This document shows positions 14,549 through 22,318 of a stretch of DNA of 27,066 nt, one piece after another; the first letter of the stretch is position 1; every line of letters starts with the position of its first letter. The notes below the pieces were generated by a model. The model did no database searches. It was not told where the DNA came from and saw only the letters and a list, made by a program, of their open reading frames with translations. A program made the position numbers and the translations under genes. The DNA lies in NCBI GenBank assembly GCA_964459165.1, contig CAYWKM010000022.1, positions 1 through 27,066 of the forward strand, written 5' to 3'. The DNA is from RGIG4074 sp964459165 (GTDB taxonomy: Bacteria > Bacillota > Clostridia > Christensenellales > Borkfalkiaceae).

Positions 14549-15580
14549 ATGCCGGGACCCGGAGGAGGCGGCCGCGGAGGCGGCGGATTCAGCGGAGGCG
14601 GCGGAAGCCGCGGAGGAGGAAACCACGGAGGAGGATATCACGGAGGGCCGAGAGGTCCTCGGAGACGCCGTCGGTGGGGCTGGGGATTCGGTTGGGGTCC
14701 CGGCTTTTTCTGGGGTCCCGGCTATTACGCCGGCGGTCTGTTCGGCGCGATTATGGGCATTATGCTCCTGCCCGTCATTCTCGTCGTCATAGCGGCTTTT
14801 ATCCTGTTTGCCGCCATCGGCGGCGCGGTCGGCGCGGCCTCGTCCGACGGCGTGATTCGTTACGAAGAGAAGGATTTTCAGGATTACGCGAACAGTCAAT
14901 ATTCCGAGGCGTTCGGGTCTTCGACCGCGTATGAGGACAATATCCTGCTCGTATTCGTCACCACGAAGGACGCCGACGGGTTGGCGTACATCGCGTGGGT
15001 CGGCGATCATATCAATTTACAGATCAATAACGCGTTCGACGCGAACAACAATTCGGCTTTTCAAAGGGCGATCGCTTCCAATCTTTCGAGTCAGGATTAT
15101 TGGTATACCCTCGGCAGCGGTATCGCGCGGACGGTTAACAGCATGACGCAGGCCGTCGCGTCGCTCGGAGCGCCCTCCTTTGAAAACGGAAACGCGGTTT
15201 GCAACGATACGGCGCACGTACAGGTATCGTCGTACCTCGTCAACAAAACGGATTTCTCCGTTCCCGAAGCGACCGTGAACGAGGCGTTGGAAGCGTTTAC
15301 GGCGGAAACCGAAATTCCCATCGTCGTCGTCGTCGACAATGCGGAGAGCGTCTTCGGCGTGGATTACAGCGCGAAGATCGTCGGCATTGTGATATGCGTC
15401 GTCCTGGTCGTTATCGCGCTGCTCCTCGTCGCGGCGGGCGTGAGGCGGTATCGGAAATATAAGAACAACGGCGGCGGGAAGGGCGGAGACGCCTCCGAAA
15501 ATACCGGCGCGAACAGAGGTTCCTATAACGGCGGAACGAATAATCCCTATGACGGCGGCGGGGGCGGTCTTTTCAGCTGA
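14549..15580 (+). CDS. Glycine-rich two-TM membrane protein
   Basis: This 343-aa protein is of no family I can name. Residues 1-35 are almost all Gly with His, Ser and Arg. A basic RRRRRW patch and an aromatic GWGFGWGPGFFWGPGYY stretch (44-60) follow, then a hydrophobic segment (about 61-97). The folded domain (about 100-272) has alpha/beta character and ends FTAETEIPIVVVVDNAESVFG, which recalls TPM domains. A second membrane helix (276-298), a basic stretch and another Gly/Asn-rich tail complete it. Two Gly-rich ends on one side and the domain between the helices on the other is the simplest topology. AAGGAGG is 8 nt before the ATG. The promoter is strong and the gene stands alone. Confidence 0.75.
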   Translation: MPGPGGGGRGGGGFSGGGGSRGGGNHGGGYHGGPRGPRRRRRWGWGFGWGPGFFWGPGYYAGGLFGAIMGIMLLPVILVVIAAFILFAAIGGAVGAASSDGVIRYEEKDFQDYANSQYSEAFGSSTAYEDNILLVFVTTKDADGLAYIAWVGDHINLQINNAFDANNNSAFQRAIASNLSSQDYWYTLGSGIARTVNSMTQAVASLGAPSFENGNAVCNDTAHVQVSSYLVNKTDFSVPEATVNEALEAFTAETEIPIVVVVDNAESVFGVDYSAKIVGIVICVVLVVIALLLVAAGVRRYRKYKNNGGGKGGDASENTGANRGSYNGGTNNPYDGGGGGLFS

Positions 15581-15655
15581 CGCGCTTTCGTCGGACGGAT
15601 TCCGCAGTTTCGTTGCGGAGCGGCTCGGTTAAATCCCTTTTTCTCGATGTAAAAT

Positions 15656-15692
15656 TACGCGCCCGAAGGTTGGTCTGACTTTTGGGCGCGTA
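15656..15692. terminator. Hairpin after the glycine-rich protein gene
   Basis: TACGCGCCC (15656-15664) and GGGCGCGTA (15684-15692) form a perfect 9-bp stem. No good U run follows on the plus strand, so termination is uncertain. A smaller TCCGCA/TGCGGA hairpin lies at 15601-15619. Nothing else was seen in 15581-15843. Confidence 0.4.
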
Positions 15693-15843
15693 TCTAAGAG
15701 GGCTCTCCGTTTCCTCGTTTTATATTCGGGGAAAAATCCGTTTCGCTTTTGAAGGAAGGAACAAAATCAAATCGGCGATAAGCCGAAAATTGTTTTCAGG
15801 GGAAGGGCGATGCGGAGAGCAAAATAATCGTCGAGGGAAAAAT

Positions 15844-16770
15844 ATGGAGTTGTTTCTTAAAATTCTCGGCTATGCGTCGGGACCCGTCGTCGGGGCGATC
15901 ATCGGTTACTTTACCAATTATTTGGCGGTAAAGATGCTTTTTCGTCCCTATTATCCAAAGAAGATCGGCGGGAAACGGCTGCCGTTCACGCCCGGAATAA
16001 TCCCCAAACGGCAGAAGGCGCTCGCGAAGGCGATCGGGCGCGCCGTCGGGGAAAATTTGTTTACGGGAGAAGATCTCAAAAAGATGCTTCTGTCCGAAGA
16101 GACGGAAAACAAAGTCGCCGACATGGCGTTGAACGTCTTAAAGCCCGTAAAAAATATGGACGGGGATTCCGCTTCCTCCCTTACGGCGGACGCGCTCGCC
16201 CTTCGTCTTTTTGACGAAGAGGGAGTCCGCGAGGCGAAAGAAAAATTTTCTCTCTTCCTCTCCGATCAGCTCGTATCCGTCGCGGAAGAGATGGATATCG
16301 GCGGGATCATCGCCGCCGAGGGCAAGGACGTCCTTGCCGAAAAGAAGTCTTCCATGGGGATGCTCGCCATGTTTTTAAGCGATTCCCTCGTCGATTCTCT
16401 CCTTTCCGGACTCGGACGAAAAGTAAACGATTTCATCTCGGAAAAGGGATTGGAAAGGATTCTCCCCGCCGTGCGAAGCCGCGTCGGCGAACTCGCCGAT
16501 ACGCCGCTCGAAGAGCTGACCGCTTCCGTCGGCTCGGAGCGTATCCGCTCCGTCGTCAAGGCGGCTTACGAAGAAATCGTCCTGAACGTCGTCGGCGGTT
16601 TCTTAAAGGAACTCGACGTCGCTTCCGTCGTGGAGGACAAGGTGAACGCCATGAGCGTGAAAGAGCTGGAAAAGCTTTGCCTCTCCGTCATGAAAAGGGA
16701 GCTGAACGCCATCGTCAACCTGGGCGCGCTCATCGGTTTTATCCTCGGAATCGTCAATATATTCATTTAA
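15844..16770 (+). CDS. DUF445 family membrane protein
   Basis: This 308-aa protein belongs to the DUF445 family, which includes B. subtilis YheB. The family signature fills the N-terminus: a membrane segment at about 7-25, then GYFTNYLAVKMLFRPY (21-36), PFTPGIIPKRQ (47-57) and AIGRAVGENL (63-72). The middle (75-285) is a long amphipathic helical region. A C-terminal membrane helix, IVNLGALIGFILGIVNIFI, ends the protein. The ATG at 15844 was preferred because GAGGG lies just upstream and homology starts there; the 54 open codons upstream show no family features. It ends at a strong terminator. The biochemical function of the family is not established. Confidence 0.88.
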   Translation: MELFLKILGYASGPVVGAIIGYFTNYLAVKMLFRPYYPKKIGGKRLPFTPGIIPKRQKALAKAIGRAVGENLFTGEDLKKMLLSEETENKVADMALNVLKPVKNMDGDSASSLTADALALRLFDEEGVREAKEKFSLFLSDQLVSVAEEMDIGGIIAAEGKDVLAEKKSSMGMLAMFLSDSLVDSLLSGLGRKVNDFISEKGLERILPAVRSRVGELADTPLEELTASVGSERIRSVVKAAYEEIVLNVVGGFLKELDVASVVEDKVNAMSVKELEKLCLSVMKRELNAIVNLGALIGFILGIVNIFI

Positions 16771-16791
16771 CCGTTTCTCCTAACCGTTTCT

Positions 16792-16816
16792 CTCCCGATT
16801 TTTCGGGAGTTTTTTT
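16792..16816 (+). terminator. Rho-independent terminator after the DUF445 gene
   Basis: CTCCCGA (16792-16798) and TCGGGAG (16803-16809) pair around a TTTT loop, followed by seven T. It separates the DUF445 gene from rubrerythrin. Confidence 0.93.
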
Positions 16817-16914
16817 CGTATTCGCCGAATTTCCGCATTTTTCCTTTTCTTTTTCGGGATATTTAAAAAAAGAGGGGACATACTGAGTAACGTTAAAAGG
16901 AAGGAGACGAAAAT

Positions 16915-17550
16915 ATGCAATTACAAAATTCACAGACCTATTACAATCTCGCCCGTTCGTTTGCCGGCGAATGCCAAGCGGGGATGCGTTATCAGATCAT
17001 GGCGAAGGAAGCCGTAAAGGAAAAGCTCTATACGCTTTCCGATCTGATAAAAAATATAGCGAAGAACGAAACCGTTCACGCGGCGACCTTTTTTAACGCC
17101 ATCGTCGAAAACGGCGCGGGGGCGGAAAACGTCAAAATCGAAGCGGGATATCCGTTCCGCAGCGGATCGCTCGAAGAGATGTTGTTTTTTGCTTCCGAAG
17201 ACGAGAGAGCGGAGGAGGAGCGAATTTATCCCGAATTTGCCGCCGTCGCAAAGGAGGAAGGATTTTTATCGGCGGCGCGAGCGTTCGAACGGATCTCCGC
17301 CATCGAAGGAAATCATAAAATCATCTTTCAATACCTTTATAAGGCGTTAAAGACGGGAACTTTGTTTAAGAGCGACAGGGCGACTTTGTGGATCTGTAGC
17401 GAGTGCGGCTATATGCATACGGCAAAAGAGGCTTGGAATATCTGTCCCGCCTGTAACAAGGAACAGGGATACGTCGAATTGCATCTTCCTTTTGATTATA
17501 TGGGACGCAACGGCGATATGACCGAAAGCGACGTCCGAAAAGGAGTATAG
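16915..17550 (+). CDS. rbr: Rubrerythrin
   Basis: This 211-aa non-haem iron peroxidase protects anaerobes from hydrogen peroxide. The N-terminal four-helix diiron domain supplies likely ligands E19 (in FAGECQAGMRYQ), E52 and H55 (KNETVHA), a glutamate in EEERIYPEFA (about 100-102), and E131 and H134 (AIEGNHK). The C-terminal rubredoxin-like domain has CSEC (161-164) and CPAC (177-180). The tail after the rubredoxin domain runs about 20 residues longer than in many rubrerythrins. GGAG lies 9 nt before the ATG. A tiny Asn/Cys-rich gene starts 3 nt after the stop, with its ribosome site inside the end of this gene. No clear PerR box was seen upstream. Confidence 0.93.
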   Translation: MQLQNSQTYYNLARSFAGECQAGMRYQIMAKEAVKEKLYTLSDLIKNIAKNETVHAATFFNAIVENGAGAENVKIEAGYPFRSGSLEEMLFFASEDERAEEERIYPEFAAVAKEEGFLSAARAFERISAIEGNHKIIFQYLYKALKTGTLFKSDRATLWICSECGYMHTAKEAWNICPACNKEQGYVELHLPFDYMGRNGDMTESDVRKGV

Positions 17551-17552
17551 CT

Positions 17553-17684
17553 ATGAAAAATACGAATAACAACAATACGAAGACGGAAAATTGCAACAAA
17601 AACAACAACGGCGCAAAGAATTGCAACAATAACAACAAGAATTGCAATAACAAGAATCAGAACGACGCCGAAGATTGCAAATAA
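17553..17684 (+). CDS. 43-residue Asn/Cys-rich miniprotein, co-transcribed with rubrerythrin
   Basis: Translation from the ATG at 17553 gives 43 residues. Nearly half are asparagine, with many lysines, and four cysteines fall at 14, 24, 31 and 42, mostly in the context N-C-N or K-N-C-N. AAGGAG sits 7 nt upstream, overlapping the end of rbr, and the two genes are 2 nt apart, so they are almost surely one transcript. The terminator at 17703-17744 follows at once. The short low-complexity frame is easily missed, but its ribosome site, position and terminator support a real gene. Asn-rich small proteins occur in Firmicutes, some spore-linked, but I cannot assign this one. The spaced cysteines could bind metal or form disulfides (inference). 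Confidence 0.7.
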   Translation: MKNTNNNNTKTENCNKNNNGAKNCNNNNKNCNNKNQNDAEDCK

Positions 17685-17702
17685 TTCTTAGAACAAAAAG
17701 AC

Positions 17703-17744
17703 GAAGGTCTCCTTTGCCGCAGGCAAGGGACCTTCCCTTTTTTT
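17703..17744 (+). terminator. Rho-independent terminator of the rubrerythrin operon
   Basis: GAAGGT (17703-17708) pairs with ACCTTC (17730-17735) around an inner CCTTTGCC/GGCAAGG stem, followed by CCTTTTTTT. Confidence 0.88.
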
Positions 17745-17837
17745 GTTTCGCTTTCGCCCGAAGAGAAAAATACGGAAAGATCGAAAAACGACAAACTTTT
17801 CCGTTCTGACGGGCGGAAATCCTCCATATATTAGAGT

Positions 17838-18680
17838 ATGACAAAACCGGCGAAAAGCGACAGAGCGGTTTTGCCGCAAAATAAAAAATTTTTATCATGG
17901 GAGTATAGGTATCTTATGAGTGAAGAAGTGGATTATGCCGAAATGCTGGAAATTCCCGTTTCTACCGTCAACGTCGTCAGAAGAAAAAATAAACGCAGAA
18001 TACCCGATATCAAGGAAAGGGTCATCGATCGGGTAAACGAGAGAATGACCGAAGACCCCGCTCTTTCCGAAGAGGAGAAGGGGCGCGTCGCCGAAAGCTC
18101 CGTCATCGACACGCCGCCCCGCGCGAGGTGGAAAAATTTCTTCGACGAGGGGGATAAGAGGGGCTCGCGCGTTTTAATCGGCGAATTTGCCGCCGCGTGC
18201 CTTCTGTGCACGACGATCTTTTTGACGAATATCTTTATGAAAAATTCCGCCATCAACGCCTTTATGGACGGATTGTTCTCTTCCGAACAGGCGGAGACGA
18301 CCGATACGCGCGCCTATTCCGACTTTACGCTCACGGGAATCGTGAACGATTATTCCGACGTCTCCGTCGAGGTTTCGCCTACGGGAATCATGTCCTTTAC
18401 GGGGGAGGCCGCCGTCTATCCCGTCTGCGACGGAATCGTGGAATCGGTTTCCGCGTCCTCCGGCTTTTATACCGTGGTCATCGCCCATTCCGATTCGTTT
18501 GAAAGCATCGTCTCCGGTCTTTCCGAGGCGTATTGCGCCGTGGGGGAAAGCGTGAAGGGCAATATCCCCGTAGGGTATTCGGACGGCGGGGGAGAGGTTT
18601 CCGTCATGCTCTACGACAACGACAGCCTTTTGAACTGCTTCTCCGTCGACAGCGAAAATTGCCTCAGTTGGAACGACTGA
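17838..18680 (+). CDS. spoIVFA: SpoIVFA-like membrane protein with LytM-type domain
   Basis: This 280-aa protein has a polar cytoplasmic N-terminus (1-110), one membrane helix (about 113-134) and a C-terminal degenerate M23/LytM-like domain (about 188-272: FTGEAAVYPVCDGIVESV, GFYTVVIAHSD, AVGESVKGNIPVGYSDG). Metal-binding histidines of active M23 peptidases are lacking. In B. subtilis SpoIVFA holds and inhibits SpoIVFB in the outer forespore membrane until a signal releases it. Adjacency to the M50 protease gene supports the call more than sequence identity does. The ATG at 17838 has a weak ribosome site; a second ATG at 17916 (MSEEVDYAEM) has GGGAG 12 nt upstream and is a real alternative. 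Confidence 0.75.
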   Translation: MTKPAKSDRAVLPQNKKFLSWEYRYLMSEEVDYAEMLEIPVSTVNVVRRKNKRRIPDIKERVIDRVNERMTEDPALSEEEKGRVAESSVIDTPPRARWKNFFDEGDKRGSRVLIGEFAAACLLCTTIFLTNIFMKNSAINAFMDGLFSSEQAETTDTRAYSDFTLTGIVNDYSDVSVEVSPTGIMSFTGEAAVYPVCDGIVESVSASSGFYTVVIAHSDSFESIVSGLSEAYCAVGESVKGNIPVGYSDGGGEVSVMLYDNDSLLNCFSVDSENCLSWND

Positions 18681-19645
18681 AAAAGAAACGCGGAGGGGAG
18701 GGCGCAGAGAGAGAGGACCGCGAAGGGGAAAGGGGAGAACGGGCTCGTCTTTTCAACGCTTTTCCGTTGACGATTCATCCGCTCTTTCTTCTCGTCGGAC
18801 TGCTCTGCTCCTTTACGGGGAGGCTGCTGCTTTTCCTCGTCTTCACGCTGTCCGCTCTCCTGCATGAATGCGGTCACGCAATCCGCGCGGCGAGCTTCGG
18901 CTACCGGTTGGATAGAATCCTCCTCATGCCGTACGGGGCGGTCGTAAAGGGGGATCTCTCCGGGATTCGTCCCAAAGAAGAGATCGGAATGTTGCTCGCG
19001 GGACCTCTCGTCAGCGGGGCGACGGCGGTTTTTTTCGTCGCGCTGTGGTGGTTCTTCCCCGACTGCTATCCGTATACGGAGGACGTCGTGACGGCGAACG
19101 CTTCCCTCTTTTTCGTCAATCTTCTTCCCGCCTATCCGCTCGACGGGGGAAGATTGCTTTTGTGCCTTTTAAAGACGGCTCTGCCCGAGCCGAAGGCGAA
19201 GAGGCTCTGCCGTATCGTCGGCGGCGTTTTCGCCTCCGTTCTTTTGCTCCTTTTTGCTCTCGAGGCTCGGAAAGGGAGAATAAACGTTTCGCTCGCCCTC
19301 TTTGCCCTGCTTCTCGCCGTCGGCTGTTTTTCAAGGGGCGGAGGGGAATACGGAAAGATCTGTTTCAGTCATCGTCGCGCCTTCGCCCGCGGCGTGGAGA
19401 TCAGGCGCGTCGCGGTGGATAAAAATTGCACGGTAAAAAAACTTCTGAAATTCTTTTCCAAGGATAAATATCTGATCGCGGACGTGTACTCGGACGAGGG
19501 GGAATACGTCGCTTCCCTTCGACAGGAGGAGATCGAGGAAATTTTCGAAAAACGCGGCATTTACATCAGAATCGATGAATTTTTAGGGCAAAAGCGTAAT
19601 TTTCACGCAGAAATCGGAAATCAGGATTTGCATATTAAAAAATAA
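18668..19645 (+). CDS. spoIVFB: SpoIVFB-type M50 intramembrane metalloprotease
   Basis: This site-2-type protease would cleave pro-sigma-K during sporulation. It has the zinc motif HECGH (66-70 from this start) in a membrane helix, LMPYGAVVKGDLSGI, and the second metal site NLLPAYPLDGGR (151-162). Further hydrophobic helices follow to about 222, then a C-terminal CBS-like domain (VAVDKNCTVKKLLKFF and on). The start is uncertain. No ATG or GTG fits, so I list a TTG at 18668 that overlaps the spoIVFA stop by 13 nt. A TTG at 18767 would give a 292-aa protein beginning (M)TIHPLFLLVG, close to the 288 aa of B. subtilis. The residues between the two TTGs are highly charged and may be untranslated. 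Confidence 0.85.
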   Translation: MERLKKKRGGEGAEREDREGERGERARLFNAFPLTIHPLFLLVGLLCSFTGRLLLFLVFTLSALLHECGHAIRAASFGYRLDRILLMPYGAVVKGDLSGIRPKEEIGMLLAGPLVSGATAVFFVALWWFFPDCYPYTEDVVTANASLFFVNLLPAYPLDGGRLLLCLLKTALPEPKAKRLCRIVGGVFASVLLLLFALEARKGRINVSLALFALLLAVGCFSRGGGEYGKICFSHRRAFARGVEIRRVAVDKNCTVKKLLKFFSKDKYLIADVYSDEGEYVASLRQEEIEEIFEKRGIYIRIDEFLGQKRNFHAEIGNQDLHIKK

Positions 19646-19656
19646 AGTGTTATAAT
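19628..19656 (+). promoter_or_regulatory. Predicted promoter of rng inside the end of spoIVFB
   Basis: TTGCAT (19628-19633), 17 nt, then a perfect TATAAT (19651-19656) with an extended TGT. It would let rng be expressed apart from the sporulation genes. The transcript leader to the ATG at 19695 is about 32 nt. Confidence 0.7.
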
Positions 19657-19694
19657 GACCGAGAAAACTATAATTTCAATCGGTTTATTGTCAC

Positions 19695-21221
19695 ATGAAG
19701 AAAGAAATATTTTTCGGTCGTATCTGCGGGCAGGATATGGCGATTACGATCGAAGACGGAAAAATTTCGGATATCGACGTCGAGGGCGACGATAACAGAA
19801 ACATGGTCGGAAGCATCTATAAGGGGCGCGTGACGAACGTTTTAAGCGGTATGCAGGCGGCTTTCGTCAATTGCGGACTCGAAAAAAACTGTTATCTCTC
19901 CACGGATGAAATTCCTTTCGGCGGCGAAAGCGCCTGCGAAGAGGCAGGGAAGGACGGCGAGAAGGAGAGAGCCGGGAAAGCGAGCGTCTCTCCCGAATTG
20001 AAGGCGGGCGACGAGATCATGGTGCAGATTACTAAGCCGCCTCGCGACAACAAGGGCGCAAAGGTCACGACGAAGATCTCCTACGTCGGCCGCACGCTCA
20101 TTTATTCGCCGCACGACGCGTTTATCGGCGTTTCGCATAAGATCGAAGACGAGGAGCTCAGGAACAACCTCGTTTTTACCATGGAAAAAATGTGCGGAAA
20201 GGAGGGAGGCGTCATCGTGCGCACGGCAGCCCCTCTGGTGGACAGAAAGGCGCTGAAAAGAGAGCTCGATTGGTTGCGCAACATCGACAGGGACGTGCGC
20301 GAACGGTTTAAAAAAGCCAAGGTCGGCGATCTCCTCTATATGGACGGCAACCTGTTCAGCCGAACCCTGCGCGATTCCTTCAACGAAAAAATTTCAAACG
20401 TCTACGTCGCGGACGATTACCATTTCACCGTCGTCAAAGAGATCCTTTCCCTTCGGAACGACGGGAGCGAGAAAAAGCTCGTCTACTATCGCGGCGCAAG
20501 GGATATGATGGTCGAATACGGACTTCTCGATCAAATGCTGAGCGTGCTAAAACCGAAGGTTCCCCTCGACTGCGGCGGAAACATCGTCGTCGAAAAGACG
20601 GAAGCCATGAACGTCATCGACGTAAATACGGGCAAATTCGTCGGAAAGGAAAATCTCGAGGACACCGTTTTTATGACGAATCTCGAAGCGGCGAGGGAAA
20701 TCGCCCGTCAGGTGCGGCTGAGAAATCTCGGGGGGATCACCGTCGTCGATTTTATCGATATGACCAACGAAGATCACAAGCGCACGGTGGCGGCCACGCT
20801 CGAAGAGGCGCTCTCGCACGATAAGGCGAAGTGCCACGTTTTGCCCATAAGCGATTTTTGCGTGGTGGAGTTTACCCGTAAGCGAACCAATCGGGATTTT
20901 TTGATGAACGAAGCGAGGCTTTGCCCCCATTGCGGGGGGAGCGGCTACGTGCTTTCGGACAGCTTTATTTCCATCAAGATACGGGCGGATATCTCCGACC
21001 TCATCGCCGACGGCTACGAAGCCGTCGTCGTGGAACTCAACCGAGGGATCATGGAGAGCATTTTAAGCAATCGTTGGTTTACCCCTTTTATCAACGGAAA
21101 ATGGAGAGGAAAGCGGGTCTACATGATTCCCCACAGAACGTATTTCGAGGAATATTATACCGTTCGCGGCGACAATTCCGGCGTGCTGCATCTGCCGGAC
21201 GACGCGGTTTTAGCTTATTGA
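19695..21221 (+). CDS. rng: Ribonuclease G/E family endoribonuclease
   Basis: This 508-aa single-strand RNA endonuclease acts in rRNA maturation and mRNA decay. It has an N-terminal S1 RNA-binding domain (about 38-130: VGSIYKGRVTNVLSGMQAAFVNCG) with a charged Ser/Glu/Lys insert near 78-100. The 5'-sensor and DNase I-like catalytic domain follows, with aspartates D309 (NVIDVNTGKF) and D352 (VVDFIDM). The zinc-link CPHCGGSG (410-417) and a C-terminal RNase H-like segment (about 425-505) complete it. The length matches RNase G rather than RNase E, whose C-terminal scaffold is absent. No Shine-Dalgarno is visible before the ATG. It sits between spoIVFB and rplU, a common clostridial order. Confidence 0.94.
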   Translation: MKKEIFFGRICGQDMAITIEDGKISDIDVEGDDNRNMVGSIYKGRVTNVLSGMQAAFVNCGLEKNCYLSTDEIPFGGESACEEAGKDGEKERAGKASVSPELKAGDEIMVQITKPPRDNKGAKVTTKISYVGRTLIYSPHDAFIGVSHKIEDEELRNNLVFTMEKMCGKEGGVIVRTAAPLVDRKALKRELDWLRNIDRDVRERFKKAKVGDLLYMDGNLFSRTLRDSFNEKISNVYVADDYHFTVVKEILSLRNDGSEKKLVYYRGARDMMVEYGLLDQMLSVLKPKVPLDCGGNIVVEKTEAMNVIDVNTGKFVGKENLEDTVFMTNLEAAREIARQVRLRNLGGITVVDFIDMTNEDHKRTVAATLEEALSHDKAKCHVLPISDFCVVEFTRKRTNRDFLMNEARLCPHCGGSGYVLSDSFISIKIRADISDLIADGYEAVVVELNRGIMESILSNRWFTPFINGKWRGKRVYMIPHRTYFEEYYTVRGDNSGVLHLPDDAVLAY

Positions 21222-21279
21222 GCAGGAATTTGTTCCCTCTTTCGCTCTCGGCGATCGCATCGGAGCATACGGGAAAGAT

Positions 21280-21308
21280 TTACGGGAGAGGCTTTGCCTC
21301 TCCCGTAA
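21280..21308. terminator. Hairpin between convergent rng and the helical protein gene
   Basis: A perfect 13-bp inverted repeat, TTACGGGAGAGGC (21280-21292) and GCCTCTCCCGTAA (21296-21308), has a TTT loop. It lacks a strong U run on either side but lies exactly where two convergent genes end. Confidence 0.65.
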
Positions 21309-21313
21309 CCGAA

Positions 21314-21760
21314 TCATAAGAAATTTTTCAGTTTTTCTTCGTATTCTTCTTCCATGGAGACGGCTTCCTTTAAAAGCTTTTTCACGTCGTCGTCGACGGC
21401 GTTTTCGCTGTCCGTGAGCGTCTGCTTTAAGGACGTTACGCCCATGACCGTGCCCTGTATCATCATCTGCGCGATGTGCGAGCGGGAGTTGTCCGCCAAG
21501 GTATTCATTTTGATCGAGCTCCACATCATGGCTTTTTTCACGGGGGAAGGCTCCTTGATTTCCAAATCCGCCTTTTTCGCCATGAGCGCGGCTTTCCCGC
21601 TGATTTTTTCGTAGCCCTCGTGCTCGCGCATGATCTCCTCCTTGATCTCCGTATCTTCGATTTCCGGAAGGATATTCGCAATCGATTGCAGGGCGAGCTG
21701 CGCGTTGCGGTAGATTTCCGCGACGACCTCGCTGTTTGTCTTTACTTGAATTTCACTCAT
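21314..21760 (-). CDS. Conserved-looking all-helical protein of unknown function
   Basis: This 148-aa cytoplasmic protein has no signal peptide or membrane helix. It appears to fold as four or so amphipathic helices: about 8-30 (SEVVAEIYRNAQLALQSIAN), 36-68, 72-108 (SPVKKAMMWSSIKMNTLADN, then SRSHIAQMMIQGTVMGVTSL) and 112-148, the last rich in Glu/Lys. The pattern recalls ferritin-like bundles, but I do not see paired ExxH metal motifs, so I do not claim a metal site. GGAGAGG lies 7 nt before the ATG. It is monocistronic, convergent with rng and divergent from rplU. It interrupts the usual rng-rplU neighbourhood. Confidence 0.8.
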   Translation of the reverse strand: MSEIQVKTNSEVVAEIYRNAQLALQSIANILPEIEDTEIKEEIMREHEGYEKISGKAALMAKKADLEIKEPSPVKKAMMWSSIKMNTLADNSRSHIAQMMIQGTVMGVTSLKQTLTDSENAVDDDVKKLLKEAVSMEEEYEEKLKNFL

Positions 21761-21818
21761 GATAATTACCTCTCCGAAACAGTTTTTGCAAATATTTTTT
21801 CGATATGCGGAAAACCGC

Positions 21819-21847
21819 TTGACTTTTGATTTTTTATATGATAAATT
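21819..21847 (+). promoter_or_regulatory. Predicted promoter of rplU-rpmA
   Basis: TTGACT (21819-21824), 17 nt, then TAAATT (21842-21847). The predicted start near 21854 gives a leader of about 95 nt. Confidence 0.65.
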
Positions 21848-21853
21848 GATAGG

Positions 21854-21949
21854 CGAGCCGATAGAAACGGGCTTTTTTTAAGCGCGTCTTTTTAAAAAAA
21901 ACGCCGCCTAAGGATTCTTCGAGACTGGAAAGAGGAGGTTAAATTCTTT
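21854..21949 (+). promoter_or_regulatory. rplU leader with an early hairpin and T run
   Basis: Near its start the leader has AGCC pairing with GGCT, followed by seven T. A further A/T-rich foldback (CGTCTTTTT/AAAAAAAACG) and the AGAGGAGG ribosome site come next. The first element looks like a weak attenuator. An L21-type autoregulatory leader is known upstream of rplU in Bacillales, but I cannot match this sequence to it in detail. Confidence 0.35.
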
Positions 21950-22255
21950 ATGTACGCAATTATCGAAAACGGAAACAAGCAGTATAAAGTAAGCGAAGGC
22001 GATATCGTTAAATTCGAAAAGCTCGACGCCGAAGAGAAGGCTACCGTCGAGTTTAACGTGTTGATGATTTCCGCCGACGACGGCGTGAAATTGGGCGCGG
22101 ACGTCGCCAACGCAAAGGTCACCGGTTCCGTCGTAAGACAGGGCAAGGGAAAGAAAGTGATTGTTTTCAAGTATAAGGCTAAGAAGAACGAGCGTAAAAA
22201 GCAGGGTCACAGACAGCCTTTCACAGCGGTAAAGATCGAAAAGATTTCTCTGTAA
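21950..22255 (+). CDS. rplU: 50S ribosomal protein L21
   Basis: This 101-aa protein binds 23S rRNA in the large subunit. The family N-terminus MYAIIENGNKQYKVSEGD and the basic C-terminal stretch KYKAKKNERKKQGHRQPFT are diagnostic, and the length is standard. AGAGGAGG lies upstream of the ATG. It begins a two-gene unit with rpmA. The gap to rpmA is only 63 nt, so the small cysteine protease gene (prp/ysxB) that normally lies here in Firmicutes is absent. Confidence 0.97.
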   Translation: MYAIIENGNKQYKVSEGDIVKFEKLDAEEKATVEFNVLMISADDGVKLGADVANAKVTGSVVRQGKGKKVIVFKYKAKKNERKKQGHRQPFTAVKIEKISL

Positions 22256-22318
22256 ATCCGTCTTTTTACCGAAAATCGGGTGAAAACCCAAAAATTTTTT
22301 GAATGGAGGAGATATAAA

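Noticed and set aside
14549..14660. Gly-codon repeat array as a CRISPR or satellite
   Set aside because: The repeats are in frame, coding GGA/GGC glycine runs, with no spacer structure.
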